Source: Ruminococcus sp. XPD3002 (GTDB lineage Bacteria; Bacillota; Clostridia; Oscillospirales; Ruminococcaceae). Taken from it: a stretch of 64,000 bases of DNA. Positions within the stretch are counted from its first letter, which is position 1, and every line of letters begins with the position of its first letter. A program made the translations under genes and the position numbers. The DNA lies in contig FPJT01000002.1 of assembly GCA_900119535.1 (NCBI GenBank), positions 307,007-371,006 of the forward strand, written 5' to 3'. Of this stretch, positions 1 through 9,200 are shown one piece after another. The notes below the pieces were generated by a model that ran no database searches, had not been told where the DNA came from, and saw nothing but the letters and a program-made list of their open reading frames with translations.

Positions 1-162
1 GTGCTTTCAGACGAGCTGAAGGCCAAGATGATAGATGCTGTAGCTCTCAAGCGCTACGGTGAACCTGATGAGATCGCATCGGTCGTTTCATTCCTCCTCT
101 CGGATGACGCTTCCTACGTTACAGGACAGGTCATCGAGATCTCAGGCGGACTGTCAATGTGA
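1..162 (+). CDS. fabG: 3-oxoacyl-ACP reductase FabG, C-terminal fragment
   Basis: Only the last 53 codons are present; the 5' part lies before the window. The frame is open from base 1 and reads through Arg-Tyr-Gly-Glu-Pro-Asp-Glu-Ile-Ala, then [20 protein letters not shown], then TGA. This is the usual C-terminal end of short-chain dehydrogenase FabG, which reduces 3-oxoacyl-ACP with NADPH in fatty-acid elongation. The position, 40 bases before fabF and at the head of a fab-acc cluster, agrees. Assignment to FabG rather than another short-chain dehydrogenase rests on this tail and on the neighbours. Confidence 0.85.
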   Translation: MLSDELKAKMIDAVALKRYGEPDEIASVVSFLLSDDASYVTGQVIEISGGLSM

Positions 163-202
163 CCGTATACATAAAATCAAGAAAGAAAGGTATTATTTAT
201 CT

Positions 203-1459
203 ATGAGCAGAAGAGTTGTTATCACAGGCCTCGGAGCTGTTACTCCGCTCGGAACAGGAGTAGGAAAGTTCTGGGAAGGAATACGACAGGGAAAGGTCGG
301 CATATCATTGATAGATACCTTTGATACCGCAAATACAGGTGTCAAGGTATGCGGATTCGTCCGTGACTTCAATGAGGAAGACTATTTCGACGTAAAGGGA
401 TGCTTCGACAAGAAGGAATCAAAGCGTATGGACCGCTTTACAAAATACGCTCTCGTTGCAACACATGAGGCGCTTATGGATGCTGGTACGGATTTCAGTG
501 ATATCGATCCCTACAGGGCAGGCGTTCTTGTGGGTTCGGGTATCGGCGGTATCGACCTTACCCTTACAGAGTATACAAAGTTCCTTGAAAAGGGTGCAGG
601 CAGAGTTTCTCCGTTCTATGTGCCTATGATGATAAGCAATATGGCGGCAGGCACTATCTCCATGAAGACGGGCTTCCGCGGAGCTAATTTCGATATAACC
701 ACAGCCTGTGCCACAGGTACACACTCCATAGGCGAGGCTTTCAGAAAGATAAAGGACGGCTACCTTGATGTGTGCATCGCAGGAGGTACAGAGTCCGCAA
801 GAAGCGAGTTCACTTACGCAGCATTCTCCAATATGAAGGCGCTTACTAAGTGCGATGACGTTAACAAGGCATCTGTTCCATTCGATAAGGACAGAAGCGG
901 ATTCGTTCTCGGCGAAGGAAGCGGAATACTCATCCTTGAGGAGTATGAACACGCAAAGTCACGCGGCGCAAAGATATACGCAGAGGTCGGCGGCTACGGC
1001 GCTACCTGCGACGGATACCACATGACATCACCTATGCCGAGCGGTGAAGCAGCAGGAATGGGAATGTCCCTTGCAATAAAGGAAGCAGGTCTTGAACCTT
1101 CACAGGTGGACTACATCAACGCTCACGGCACTTCAACAGGTCTTAACGACAAGTACGAGACCGCTGCTATAAAGCTTGCGTTCGGCGATGCTGCAAAGAA
1201 GGTAAAGATAAACTCCACAAAATCGATGATAGGACATCTTCTCGGTGCGGCAGGTGCTGTTGAAGCTGTTGTTCTGGCAAAGTCCATAGAGGAAGGCTTT
1301 ATCCACGCAACAGTCGGCACAACTACACCCGATGAGGAGTGCGACCTTGATTACTGCATAAACGGCAGCATCGAGCAGGAAGTCAATGCAGCCATTTCCA
1401 ACTCACTTGGATTCGGCGGACATAATGCTACGGTATGCTTCAAAAAGGTCAGAGACTGA
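203..1459 (+). CDS. fabF: beta-ketoacyl-ACP synthase II
   Basis: 418 residues, the usual KAS II length. The condensing-enzyme triad is visible: Cys169 in the TACATG motif, His308 in NAHGTST and His345 in MIGHLLGAAGAVE. The enzyme elongates acyl-ACP with malonyl-ACP in the cytosol. The open frame extends upstream to base 59, but that part overlaps the end of fabG in another frame and has no family similarity. The ATG at 203 gives the expected N-terminus MSRRVVITGLGAVTPLG and follows a purine-rich AGAAAGG. accB follows 12 bases after the stop, so the genes are almost certainly co-transcribed. Confidence 0.96.
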   Translation: MSRRVVITGLGAVTPLGTGVGKFWEGIRQGKVGISLIDTFDTANTGVKVCGFVRDFNEEDYFDVKGCFDKKESKRMDRFTKYALVATHEALMDAGTDFSDIDPYRAGVLVGSGIGGIDLTLTEYTKFLEKGAGRVSPFYVPMMISNMAAGTISMKTGFRGANFDITTACATGTHSIGEAFRKIKDGYLDVCIAGGTESARSEFTYAAFSNMKALTKCDDVNKASVPFDKDRSGFVLGEGSGILILEEYEHAKSRGAKIYAEVGGYGATCDGYHMTSPMPSGEAAGMGMSLAIKEAGLEPSQVDYINAHGTSTGLNDKYETAAIKLAFGDAAKKVKINSTKSMIGHLLGAAGAVEAVVLAKSIEEGFIHATVGTTTPDEECDLDYCINGSIEQEVNAAISNSLGFGGHNATVCFKKVRD

Positions 1460-1471
1460 GGAGGACGATAT

Positions 1472-1924
1472 ATGGAAAAGATATATGGTCAGATAGACAT
1501 AGAGACTATAGAAAAGCTTGCTGATATTGTCAACGGCAAGGAGCTTTCCGAAATAACCGTTTCAGACGGCGATAAGACTATTACCATAAAGGGCAGAAAA
1601 TGTATGCCTGTTCCGATGCCTCCTGCACCGCCTGTAAGCGCTGCACCTGCGGCTGCGGAAAAACCTGCACCAAAGAACGAGGCAGTGAACGGAAATATAG
1701 TAAAATCCCCGATAGTCGGTACGTTCTATGCTTCACCATCTCCCGATAAGGCACCTTTCGTCAAAGTCGGCGACAAGGTTAGCAAGGGCGATATCATAAT
1801 GATAATAGAGTCGATGAAGCTGATGAACGAGATACAGTCCGATTTCGACGGTGTCGTTGAACAGATACTCGTTTCAGACGGTCAGGCTGTTGAATTCGAC
1901 CAGCCGCTCATGATAATAAAGTAA
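1472..1924 (+). CDS. accB: biotin carboxyl carrier protein of acetyl-CoA carboxylase
   Basis: 150 residues. An N-terminal helical region is followed by a Pro/Ala linker at about residues 46-68 and a C-terminal biotinyl domain. The biotinylation motif ESMKLMNEI is present, with the acceptor Lys116. BCCP carries biotin between the biotin carboxylase and carboxyltransferase halves encoded downstream (accC, accD, accA). A GAGGA ribosome-binding site lies 5-10 bases before the ATG. The length and motif are fully typical. Confidence 0.96.
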   Translation: MEKIYGQIDIETIEKLADIVNGKELSEITVSDGDKTITIKGRKCMPVPMPPAPPVSAAPAAAEKPAPKNEAVNGNIVKSPIVGTFYASPSPDKAPFVKVGDKVSKGDIIMIIESMKLMNEIQSDFDGVVEQILVSDGQAVEFDQPLMIIK

Positions 1925-1927
1925 ACT

Positions 1928-2557
1928 ATGGATAACGGGAATATAAGCGGAAGAAAGTTCAGGTATATAACTCAGGAAGTAATTGACGCAGGTTATCTTA
2001 ATATAACCTCCACCGATATGTTCAACGAACTGAGAGAATTCAATATACTGATGCAGGATATGCGTATGCTGAAGCTGAGGTTCTATCTGGAGTATTCTGT
2101 GGTAGTGCTGCTGAATCTGATAGTTCTCCCTCTGGGCCTGCTTCTTTTGGCGGCACCCGGAGAACTGAGATCAGGCTGGATCATGGGACCTATGAGAAAG
2201 CTTGCTTTACAGGATGAGATGTCGGCATATGCGGTTTCAGCGGTATTTGTCCTTGCGTATCTTTTCTGCTTTGTGTTCTTTGTGGTACACAAAAAGGATT
2301 ACAGTCCGAAGAAATGCCTTTTGTATACGCTCTTCCTGATCCCTGTGAATCTTATCTATATCATTGTATATATATGCAATTTTTCTCTCATGTACTTTTT
2401 CAATGATCTTGACAGACGGCTGAAAAATGAGATGGGATACCCTCATTTCATCCGCATTGCAGATAGATATCCCCAGCCTGAAAAAGAGGAAGAAGAGGAA
2501 CATGAGATATCATTCGATGATTACAAATCAGATGTCAACGATATGGAGACTCTGTGA
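1928..2557 (+). CDS. unknown membrane protein inside the fab-acc operon
   Basis: 209 residues, no family recognised. It has three strongly hydrophobic stretches at about residues 52-72, 97-121 and 128-153. A charged cytosolic-looking tail follows, with a run of Glu near residues 186-192. It starts 3 bases after the accB stop with no good ribosome-binding site, which suggests translational coupling to accB. fabZ follows 23 bases after its stop. Position implies co-expression with malonyl-CoA synthesis. A role in membrane or lipid homeostasis is only a guess from location. Codon use resembles the neighbours, so there is no sign of recent insertion. Confidence 0.75.
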   Translation: MDNGNISGRKFRYITQEVIDAGYLNITSTDMFNELREFNILMQDMRMLKLRFYLEYSVVVLLNLIVLPLGLLLLAAPGELRSGWIMGPMRKLALQDEMSAYAVSAVFVLAYLFCFVFFVVHKKDYSPKKCLLYTLFLIPVNLIYIIVYICNFSLMYFFNDLDRRLKNEMGYPHFIRIADRYPQPEKEEEEEHEISFDDYKSDVNDMETL

Positions 2558-2580
2558 ATAAACCAGATAAGGAGTAAGCT

Positions 2581-3033
2581 ATGTCCGATATACTTATGAA
2601 TAAAGAGCAGATAATGGAAATTATCCCGCACCGCGATCCCTTCCTTCTCATTGACGAGATCGTTGATATGGAAGTAGGAGTAAAGGTACACGCAAGAAAG
2701 TACATCAAAGAAGAGGATTTCTGGTTCAAGGGACACTTTCCAGGATATCCTGTAACTCCCGGTGTGCTTATGGTAGAGATGCTTGCACAGGCAGGCGCTG
2801 TATGTATGCTCTCAAAGCCCGAATTCAAGGGAAAGATAGGACTTTTTGGCGGTATCGATAAGGCTAAGTTCCGCAGACAGGTAGTTCCGGGGGACGTGCT
2901 TGATCTGGAAGTTGAGATCATAAAGCAGAGAGGTCCTGTAGGTACAGGAAAGGCACTTGCTTCCGTAGGCGGCGAAAAGGCTGTTTCCTGCGAGATAACA
3001 TTCGTTGTTACAGACGGCGAAAAAACAGAATGA
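2581..3033 (+). CDS. fabZ: 3-hydroxyacyl-ACP dehydratase FabZ
   Basis: 150 residues with a hot-dog fold signature. The family motif HFPGYPVTPGVLMVE supplies the catalytic His and, further on, the catalytic Glu of VEMLAQAG. The N-terminal IMEIIPHRDPFLLID is also typical of FabZ. It dehydrates 3-hydroxyacyl-ACP to trans-2-enoyl-ACP. An AAGGAG ribosome-binding site precedes the ATG. It sits between the unknown membrane gene and accC in one operon. Confidence 0.96.
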   Translation: MSDILMNKEQIMEIIPHRDPFLLIDEIVDMEVGVKVHARKYIKEEDFWFKGHFPGYPVTPGVLMVEMLAQAGAVCMLSKPEFKGKIGLFGGIDKAKFRRQVVPGDVLDLEVEIIKQRGPVGTGKALASVGGEKAVSCEITFVVTDGEKTE

Positions 3034-3059
3034 TCATCCTTCAAGGAGATAATGTATAA

Positions 3060-4415
3060 ATGTTCAAAAAAGTACTGATTGCCAACAGAGGCGAGATAGC
3101 GGTGCGTATAATAAGAGCGTGCCGCGAACTTGGAGTGCGCTGTATCGCTGTATATTCCACAGCGGACAGGAATTCTCTCCACGCTCAGATAGCAGACGAG
3201 GCTATATGCATCGGTCCTCCTGCAACAAAGGACAGCTATCTGAATATGAACGCTATAATACAGGCGGCGCTTAATTCGGGCGCTGACGCTATACACCCGG
3301 GATTCGGCTTTCTTTCGGAAAATTCCGAATTTGCAAGACTCTGCGAGAAGAACGGTATAGTATTTATCGGTCCGTCATACGAGTCTATTGATATGCTTGG
3401 AAACAAGGCTGCAGCAAAAGAGACCATGAAGGCTGCGGGAGTACCTGTTATACCCGGTTCGGAAGGTGCTGTAAAGTCTCTTGAAGAGGCTCGTGCTATC
3501 GCAGACAAGGCAGGCTACCCCGTACTTGTAAAGGCTTCCGCAGGAGGCGGCGGCAGAGGTATACGCCGAGTGGATTCTCCAAAGGAGCTTGAAGCTCAGA
3601 TGACTGCCGCACAGCAGGAGGCTAAGAATTTCTTCGGCGACGATACCGTATATATCGAGAAGTTTCTTATAAATCCCCACCATGTTGAGATACAGATAAT
3701 CGCCGATAAACAGGGCGACTATATCTACCTCGGTGAACGTGACTGCTCTATGCAGCGCCGTAATCAGAAGGTGCTGGAGGAGTGTCCGAGCCCTATCGTG
3801 GATGAGGAGCTCCGCCGCAGAATGGGTGAAGCCGCAGTTACTGCCGCAAAGCAGTGCGGTTACTACAACGCAGGTACTATCGAGTTCCTCGTGGACGAGA
3901 ACCGTGATTTCTACTTCATGGAAATGAATACACGTATACAGGTAGAGCATCCTATAACCGAGGAGGTAACAGGCTTCGATCTGGTAAAGGCTCAGATCGA
4001 GATAGCCGCAGGTATCCCTCTCAGAGTGACACAGGCTGATATAAAGCTGAGAGGTCACGCTATAGAGTGCCGCATCAATGCCGAGAACCCCGAGCTGGAT
4101 TTCCGTCCCTCACCGGGTACCATAACAGCACTCTACGTGCCGGGAGGTCCCGGAATAAGGATAGACGGAGCCGTATATCAGGGCTATACCATAACCCCTT
4201 ACTACGACTCCATGATAAGCAAGCTCATCGCTCACGGCTCCGACCGTGACGACGCTATCCGAAAGATGCGCTGGGCGCTTTCCGAGTTTATAGTTGACGG
4301 CGTTGATACCAATATCGATTTCCAGCTTGAAATAATAAACCGTCCCGAATTCATCGGCGGTAACTATGATATTGGCTTCCTTAACAGATATATGGAAAAA
4401 AATAAGAAGAAGTAA
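3060..4415 (+). CDS. accC: biotin carboxylase subunit of acetyl-CoA carboxylase
   Basis: 451 residues, standard length. The N-terminal MFKKVLIANRGEIAVRIIRA is the family hallmark. The ATP-grasp region contains the glycine-rich loop KASAGGGGRGIR, and the active-site segment EMNTRIQVEHPITEEVTG is intact. It carboxylates BCCP-biotin with ATP and bicarbonate. A ribosome-binding site AAGGAG lies 9-14 bases upstream. accD begins 14 bases after the stop. Confidence 0.97.
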   Translation: MFKKVLIANRGEIAVRIIRACRELGVRCIAVYSTADRNSLHAQIADEAICIGPPATKDSYLNMNAIIQAALNSGADAIHPGFGFLSENSEFARLCEKNGIVFIGPSYESIDMLGNKAAAKETMKAAGVPVIPGSEGAVKSLEEARAIADKAGYPVLVKASAGGGGRGIRRVDSPKELEAQMTAAQQEAKNFFGDDTVYIEKFLINPHHVEIQIIADKQGDYIYLGERDCSMQRRNQKVLEECPSPIVDEELRRRMGEAAVTAAKQCGYYNAGTIEFLVDENRDFYFMEMNTRIQVEHPITEEVTGFDLVKAQIEIAAGIPLRVTQADIKLRGHAIECRINAENPELDFRPSPGTITALYVPGGPGIRIDGAVYQGYTITPYYDSMISKLIAHGSDRDDAIRKMRWALSEFIVDGVDTNIDFQLEIINRPEFIGGNYDIGFLNRYMEKNKKK

Positions 4416-4429
4416 GGCGGTGACATACT

Positions 4430-5290
4430 TTGGGCGAAAGATTCGATAATTTTTTCGACGTTGTTAAAAAGAGATTCAACGGATACAATAACAATGATGA
4501 CAGTGAACGCGAGACCGTGAAGTGTCCCAGATGTCAGAGCCTCATACTTCTTGACCGCTATGAGGAGCTTCACCGTGTATGCCCTAACTGTAACTATCAC
4601 GGAAGACTTTCTACTCCCGAGCGTATAGAGATAACCTTCGATAAGGACAGCTTCCGAGAGTTTGACGGCGATATGATAAGCTGTGATCCTATCAGCTTCC
4701 CCGAGTATCCCGAAAAACAGAAGGAACTCAGGACTAAAACAGGTCTGAATGACGCTGTTACCACAGGTACGGCGCTTATCAAGGGATCTCCTGCGGTGGT
4801 AGGAATAATGGATTCACGCTATATGATGGGTTCCATGGGAAGCGTTGTAGGCGAAAAGATAACCCGTGCCTTTGAGTACGCTACGGATAATCACCTTCCT
4901 GTGATACTCTTTACCGCTTCAGGCGGCGCAAGGATGCAGGAGGGCATAGTATCCCTCATGCAGATGGCAAAGACATCAGGTGCCGTAAAGCGCCACAGCG
5001 ATGCAGGTGAACTGTACATAACAGTTCTTACCGATCCGACTACAGGCGGAGTTACCGCAAGCTTTGCTTCGCTTGGTGACATTATAATCGCCGAGCCGAA
5101 GGTGCTTATCGGCTTTGCAGGAAGACGTGTCATAGAAAGCACTATGCGTCAGAGACTCCCCGAGGACTTCCAGCTTGCGGAGTTCATGCGGGACAAAGGC
5201 TTCGTTGATATGATAGTGGACAGGAAAAAGATGAGAAGTACTCTTTCGCATCTTCTTAAGCTCCACGGCTATGATAAAAAGGAGGTCTGA
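4430..5290 (+). CDS. accD: acetyl-CoA carboxylase carboxyltransferase beta subunit
   Basis: 286 residues starting at a TTG codon, with AGGCGGTG just upstream. A four-cysteine zinc finger (CPRC ... CPNC, residues about 27-50) comes before the crotonase-like carboxyltransferase domain. The oxyanion-hole segment TASGGARMQEG and the GGVTASFASLGD stretch are conserved. It transfers the carboxyl group from biotin to acetyl-CoA together with AccA, which follows 3 bases later. Confidence 0.96.
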   Translation: MGERFDNFFDVVKKRFNGYNNNDDSERETVKCPRCQSLILLDRYEELHRVCPNCNYHGRLSTPERIEITFDKDSFREFDGDMISCDPISFPEYPEKQKELRTKTGLNDAVTTGTALIKGSPAVVGIMDSRYMMGSMGSVVGEKITRAFEYATDNHLPVILFTASGGARMQEGIVSLMQMAKTSGAVKRHSDAGELYITVLTDPTTGGVTASFASLGDIIIAEPKVLIGFAGRRVIESTMRQRLPEDFQLAEFMRDKGFVDMIVDRKKMRSTLSHLLKLHGYDKKEV

Positions 5291-5293
5291 GAT

Positions 5294-6157
5294 ATGGACG
5301 AGAAGAAAACTGCGTGGGAACGCCTTCAGCTGATCCACACCAAGGGCAGACCTACTATAAAGGACTATATACCGCTTGTGTTCACGGATTTCTATGAGAT
5401 GCACGGCGACCGCCATTTCGGCGACGATAATGCCGTTATCGGAGGTATAGCCCGTCTCGACGGACGACCTGTTACCGTTATCGGTCAGGTAAAGGGCCGT
5501 GACCTCAACGAGAATAAAGCCTGCAACTTTGCAATGCCTCTTCCCGAGGGATACAGAAAGGCACTTCGTCTTGCAAAGCAGGCAGAGAAGTTCCACCGTC
5601 CCGTTATATGCTTCATAGATACTCCCGGAGCTTATGCAGGCATGGCGGCAGAGGAAAGAGGTCAGGGCGAGGCTATCGCAAGAAACATAGCCGAGTTTAT
5701 GACTCTCAGAACACCTATAATATCTATCGTTCTCGGAGAGGGCGGAAGCGGCGGCGCTCTTGCTCTCGGAGTGTGCGATGAACTGGCTATGCTCGAGAAC
5801 GCACAGTACTCGGTAGTATCGCCCCGCGGCTTTGCGAGCATCCTTTGGAAGGACGCTTCACGCGAGGAGGAAGCCTGCAATATAATGAGGATAACTGCCG
5901 AGGATATGGTCGATCTCGGAGTTGCCGAGACCATTATAAAAGAGCCTTTAGGCGGCGCACATAACGATTTAGACAAAATTTCAGAAAATATTAAAGAATA
6001 TTTGTCACTCAAAATCCGAGAAAAATGCGAAAAAGATATTGACGAATTACTGAAAGAACGTTATACTAAGTTTAGAAAAATCGGTGAGTTCAAAGAACAC
6101 GCCGATGATCTCTCCTGCGGAAGCGGGAAAAATAAAGAAACAGGAGGAAATATGTAA
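5294..6157 (+). CDS. accA: acetyl-CoA carboxylase carboxyltransferase alpha subunit
   Basis: 287 residues. The CT-alpha motifs are present: [32 protein letters not shown] and [20 protein letters not shown] overlaps the end of accD and serves as the ribosome-binding site. The last part of the gene (about 5960-6110) is distinctly AT-richer than the rest and uses AAA, ATT and TTA codons rarely seen upstream. That tail is a charged helix and the frame is intact, so the gene is complete. The stop overlaps the ACP start by one base. Confidence 0.96.
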   Translation: MDEKKTAWERLQLIHTKGRPTIKDYIPLVFTDFYEMHGDRHFGDDNAVIGGIARLDGRPVTVIGQVKGRDLNENKACNFAMPLPEGYRKALRLAKQAEKFHRPVICFIDTPGAYAGMAAEERGQGEAIARNIAEFMTLRTPIISIVLGEGGSGGALALGVCDELAMLENAQYSVVSPRGFASILWKDASREEEACNIMRITAEDMVDLGVAETIIKEPLGGAHNDLDKISENIKEYLSLKIREKCEKDIDELLKERYTKFRKIGEFKEHADDLSCGSGKNKETGGNM

Positions 6158-6393
6158 TGACTTTCGACAAGATCAAAGAACTTATCGTAGAGCAGCTTGG
6201 TGTCGAGGAGGACGTTGTAACTCCCGAGGCAAACATTCAGGATGATCTGGGTGCAGATTCACTTGATATCGTTGATCTTATCCAGACAATAGAGGACGAG
6301 TATGATCTTTCTATCCCTGATGAGGCAATTGAAGAGATCAAGACTGTTAACGATATCGTTAACTACGTAGAAAAGAATACAGACGCTGAGTAA
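6157..6393 (+). CDS. acpP: acyl carrier protein
   Basis: 78 residues, acidic, typical ACP size. The phosphopantetheine attachment motif [10 protein letters not shown] is present, with Ser35 as the acceptor. It carries the growing acyl chain for FabF, FabZ and FabG. The ATG shares its first base with the accA stop, so translation is coupled. It is the last gene of the operon and is followed by a strong terminator. ACP genes more often sit near fabD or fabF; here it closes the acc cluster. Confidence 0.95.
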   Translation: MTFDKIKELIVEQLGVEEDVVTPEANIQDDLGADSLDIVDLIQTIEDEYDLSIPDEAIEEIKTVNDIVNYVEKNTDAE

Positions 6394-6407
6394 TCAGCTC
6401 AGCTTTA

Positions 6408-6435
6408 CCCCTGACTTATGTCAGGGGCTTTTTTT
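6408..6435 (+). terminator. rho-independent terminator of the fab-acc operon
   Basis: A 7-bp perfect stem (CCCCTGA / TCAGGGG) with a short loop is followed by seven T residues. It lies 15 bases after the acpP stop. Confidence 0.92.
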
Positions 6436-6465
6436 ATAAAAAAGCCTGTGATCAACCACAGGCTT
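6436..6465 (-). terminator. terminator of hydF on the minus strand
   Basis: A 9-bp perfect stem (AAGCCTGTG / CACAGGCTT) with a 6-base loop is followed, read on the minus strand, by a T-rich tract. It lies 22 bases beyond the hydF stop and back to back with the acpP terminator. Confidence 0.88.
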
Positions 6466-6487
6466 AAAGCTCATTTACAGACGGAGA

Positions 6488-7684
6488 TCATAGTTTATCG
6501 GCAAGATCGGGGAATATGCCGAGACTCCTTTTCAGTATTCCGTTCATACAGGCTATTGCTATTCCGTAATTCGTGAAGGGTACGCCCTGAAGTTCAGCAG
6601 TACGTCTGCGATAGAGCATCTCACGTTCGTTGAGCATACATCCTCCGCAGTGTATCACAAGACTGAAAGGGGAGAGGTCCTCAGGAAAATCGCGTCCCGA
6701 GGAGAGGGTTATATTCAGTTCCCTGCCTGTGTACTTTTTAAGGAGCGCAGGCAGCTTGACGCTTCCGATATCTCCGCACTGTCTGTGATGAGTGCATCCC
6801 TCGGAAATGAGTACGGTATCGCCGTCCCTGAGTCGGCTTATGGCGGAAGCACCCTCAACTGCCGTATCAAGGAAACCCTTGTAACGTGCCATGAGTATGG
6901 AGAATGAGGTCAGCGGAACGCTTTCGGGTACTATCTTGCTTACCATTCCGAAAGCCTGACTGTCGGTTATTACCATTTTCGGCGGAGCGGCAAGTCTTTC
7001 GAGAGTCATTGCCAGCTGAGTCTCTTTTGTGACCATTGCGGCAGCGTCTGCATCGAGTACATCCCTGAGAGTCTGCTGCTGTGGGAGTATCATACGTCCC
7101 TTTGGAGCAGCGGCATCTATGGGGGTTACAAGGATGACGATATCATCGGGAGAAAGCAGGTCGCCGACTATACGTCTGTCATTTCCTGAGTTTTTTGCAA
7201 GTGAAGCTATCTTTTCTTTCAGCTCGTGAATGTTCTGTCCGCTTTTAGCGCTTACTGCTATGGCATTTTCGTCGGAAACGGGACAGACCTTCTCATCTGC
7301 TTTGTTATACACTACGATATACGGTATATCCTTGTCCCTGAAAAGACGGACAAGCTCGTTATCCCATTCGGATACGGGAGAAGTACCGTCTATTACAAGT
7401 ACGGCTATGTCGGTTTTTGCAAGTATCTGGCGGGTTTTTTTCACACGCAGCTCGCCAAGAGCGCCTTCATCGTCAAATCCGGGAGTGTCGATTATCTCCA
7501 CGGGACCAAGCGGCAGCAGTTCCATTGCCTTGTATACGGGATCGGTGGTAGTGCCCTTTACATCTGAGACTACCGCAAGCTCCTGACCTGTAACGGCGTT
7601 GACAAGGCTGGATTTGCCTGCATTACGTCTTCCGAAAAAGCCTATGTGTATTCTTTCGCCCGAGGGCGTATCATTTAGACTCAT
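6488..7684 (-). CDS. hydF: [FeFe]-hydrogenase maturation GTPase HydF
   Basis: 398 residues. An N-terminal Era-like GTPase domain has the P-loop GRRNAGKSS, the switch segment KGTTTDPV, the G3 motif DTPGFDD and the NKAD motif. The C-terminal part carries the [4Fe-4S] ligands of HydF: CTHH at about residue 300, then HCGGC near residue 350. HydF is the scaffold that delivers the di-iron subcluster to the hydrogenase. A good AAAGGAGG site precedes the ATG. hydE and hydG are not in the window. The gene stands alone and converges on the fab operon. Confidence 0.94.
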   Translation of the reverse strand: MSLNDTPSGERIHIGFFGRRNAGKSSLVNAVTGQELAVVSDVKGTTTDPVYKAMELLPLGPVEIIDTPGFDDEGALGELRVKKTRQILAKTDIAVLVIDGTSPVSEWDNELVRLFRDKDIPYIVVYNKADEKVCPVSDENAIAVSAKSGQNIHELKEKIASLAKNSGNDRRIVGDLLSPDDIVILVTPIDAAAPKGRMILPQQQTLRDVLDADAAAMVTKETQLAMTLERLAAPPKMVITDSQAFGMVSKIVPESVPLTSFSILMARYKGFLDTAVEGASAISRLRDGDTVLISEGCTHHRQCGDIGSVKLPALLKKYTGRELNITLSSGRDFPEDLSPFSLVIHCGGCMLNEREMLYRRRTAELQGVPFTNYGIAIACMNGILKRSLGIFPDLADKL

Positions 7685-7828
7685 ATCATATCCTCCTTTA
7701 CGGACTGTTACACGATAAAGTATACCACATCACAGCGGAAAAAGCAACTTTCCACATGAAACTATTCTGCAAATACGACTGTTTTCGGACGGGCAGAATA
7801 AAATAAAAAAATTTCCGCTTTAAATGTA

Positions 7829-7858
7829 TTGCAAAGATAGTGAGAAGTGTGCTATAAT
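7829..7858 (+). promoter_or_regulatory. sigma-A-type promoter before ruvC
   Basis: TTGCAA and TATAAT are separated by 18 bases, about 80 bases before the chosen ruvC start. The rest of the hydF-ruvC gap shows nothing else. Confidence 0.6.
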
Positions 7859-7936
7859 AATAAGGTATATAGTCGGAAGTTGTATCCGGCGGCGGATAAG
7901 GTGCCGCAGATGCTTTCCGTGAACGGAGTGGATAGG

Positions 7937-8422
7937 TTGGATAAGATAAGGATACTGGGCATAGATCCCGGATATGCTATTGTTGGTTTCGGTGTGCTGG
8001 ACTACGACGGAGTTAATTTCGTCCCCGTTGAATACGGTGCTGTACTGACCGAGGCAAATACCCCCTTCACCGAAAGACTTAAGGCTATACATGAGGACGT
8101 AGAGTTTATCTTTGAGAAATTCTCTCCCGATCACATGGCTGTTGAAAGACTTTACTTCAACTCTAACCAGAAAACTGCCATAGACGTTGCACAGGCAAGA
8201 GGAGTTACAGTTCTTTCGGCGGCAAAGAGAAATATACCCGTTTCGGAGTATACTCCGCTTCAGGTAAAGCAGTCCGTAGTAGGCTACGGCAGAGCGGAAA
8301 AGCATCAGGTAATGGAAATGACACGCATGATACTCGGTCTTGCACAGATACCAAAGCCCGATGATGCAGCCGATGCACTTGCTATCGCTATCTGCCACGG
8401 ACATTCGATAAGATGGAAATGA
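7937..8422 (+). CDS. ruvC: Holliday junction resolvase RuvC
   Basis: 161 residues from the TTG at 7937. RuvC cuts four-way junctions made by RuvAB. Catalytic acidic residues are visible in GIDPG, VERLYF and DDAADALA. The open frame continues upstream to an ATG at 7847, but that would add 30 residues absent from the family and would overlap the promoter. The TTG gives the expected start just before IRILGIDPG and has a GGAG 8 bases upstream. ruvA follows after 49 bases. Confidence 0.92.
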   Translation: MDKIRILGIDPGYAIVGFGVLDYDGVNFVPVEYGAVLTEANTPFTERLKAIHEDVEFIFEKFSPDHMAVERLYFNSNQKTAIDVAQARGVTVLSAAKRNIPVSEYTPLQVKQSVVGYGRAEKHQVMEMTRMILGLAQIPKPDDAADALAIAICHGHSIRWK

Positions 8423-8471
8423 TCGTTCTCCCGCGTTATCAAGGGAGCAGTAAATAAAAGGAAGGTTTGCT

Positions 8472-9095
8472 ATGATATACAGTCTTACAGGAAAGCTTAC
8501 AGTCAAAGAGCTTGGTTTCGCAGTTGTAGAGTGCGGAGGAGTCGGCTACGGATGCAGGACCTCATACAGTACGATTGCAGCTCTTGGCGAGATAGGCAGC
8601 GATGTAAAGCTGTATACCCACATGTACGTAAGAGAGGATGCTGTAGAGCTTTTCGGCTTTGCAACGCTTCAGGAGCTCAGCTGCTTCAGACTTCTTATAT
8701 CCGTATCGGGAGTAGGTCCTAAGGCGGCCACATCCATACTCTCCGACGTAACCCCCGAGCAGTTTGCATTCATAATCGCTTCGGGAGACAGCAAGACCTT
8801 TACACGCACAAAAGGCATAGGTGCAAAAACAGCTCAGCGAATAGTGCTTGAGCTGAAGGATAAAATATCAAAGGAGTCCGTTTCGGGCTCTGTTGCAAAT
8901 GACGCTGCCGCATTCTCGGCAGCAGCTCCGGGAGCAGCTTCATCTTCCGTTTCAGAAGCTCTCGAGGCACTTATGGTGCTGGGTTATTCACAGGGCGAGA
9001 CAGCTCCGATACTAAGGAAGCTCGATCCATCCCTCAGTACTCAGGACCTCATAAAGGAGACTCTCCGCCTTATGGCTTCAAAAGATCTCCGCTGA
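8472..9095 (+). CDS. ruvA: Holliday junction DNA helicase subunit RuvA
   Basis: 207 residues. An N-terminal OB-fold is followed by two helix-hairpin-helix motifs (SVSGVGPKAA and TKGIGAKTAQRIV) and a C-terminal domain III ending in SKDLR. RuvA tetramers bind the junction and load RuvB. A GGAAGG site precedes the ATG. The hinge between domains II and III is Ala/Ser rich, as usual. Confidence 0.95.
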   Translation: MIYSLTGKLTVKELGFAVVECGGVGYGCRTSYSTIAALGEIGSDVKLYTHMYVREDAVELFGFATLQELSCFRLLISVSGVGPKAATSILSDVTPEQFAFIIASGDSKTFTRTKGIGAKTAQRIVLELKDKISKESVSGSVANDAAAFSAAAPGAASSSVSEALEALMVLGYSQGETAPILRKLDPSLSTQDLIKETLRLMASKDLR

Positions 9096-9200
9096 CCATT
9101 ACGGTCACACCGCGATATATATAGGTGTACCGACATAATACAGATGTCGCTGCCAATTTCTCCCTGCGGCAGAGACCGTCTGACGAAAGGAAGATGTTTT

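Noticed and set aside
59-202. Upstream extension of fabF
   Set aside because: It overlaps the fabG end in a different frame; the family start is at 203.
7847-7936. Upstream extension of ruvC from the ATG at 7847
   Set aside because: It overlaps the promoter and adds residues not in the family; TTG at 7937 has a GGAG site and the right N-terminus.
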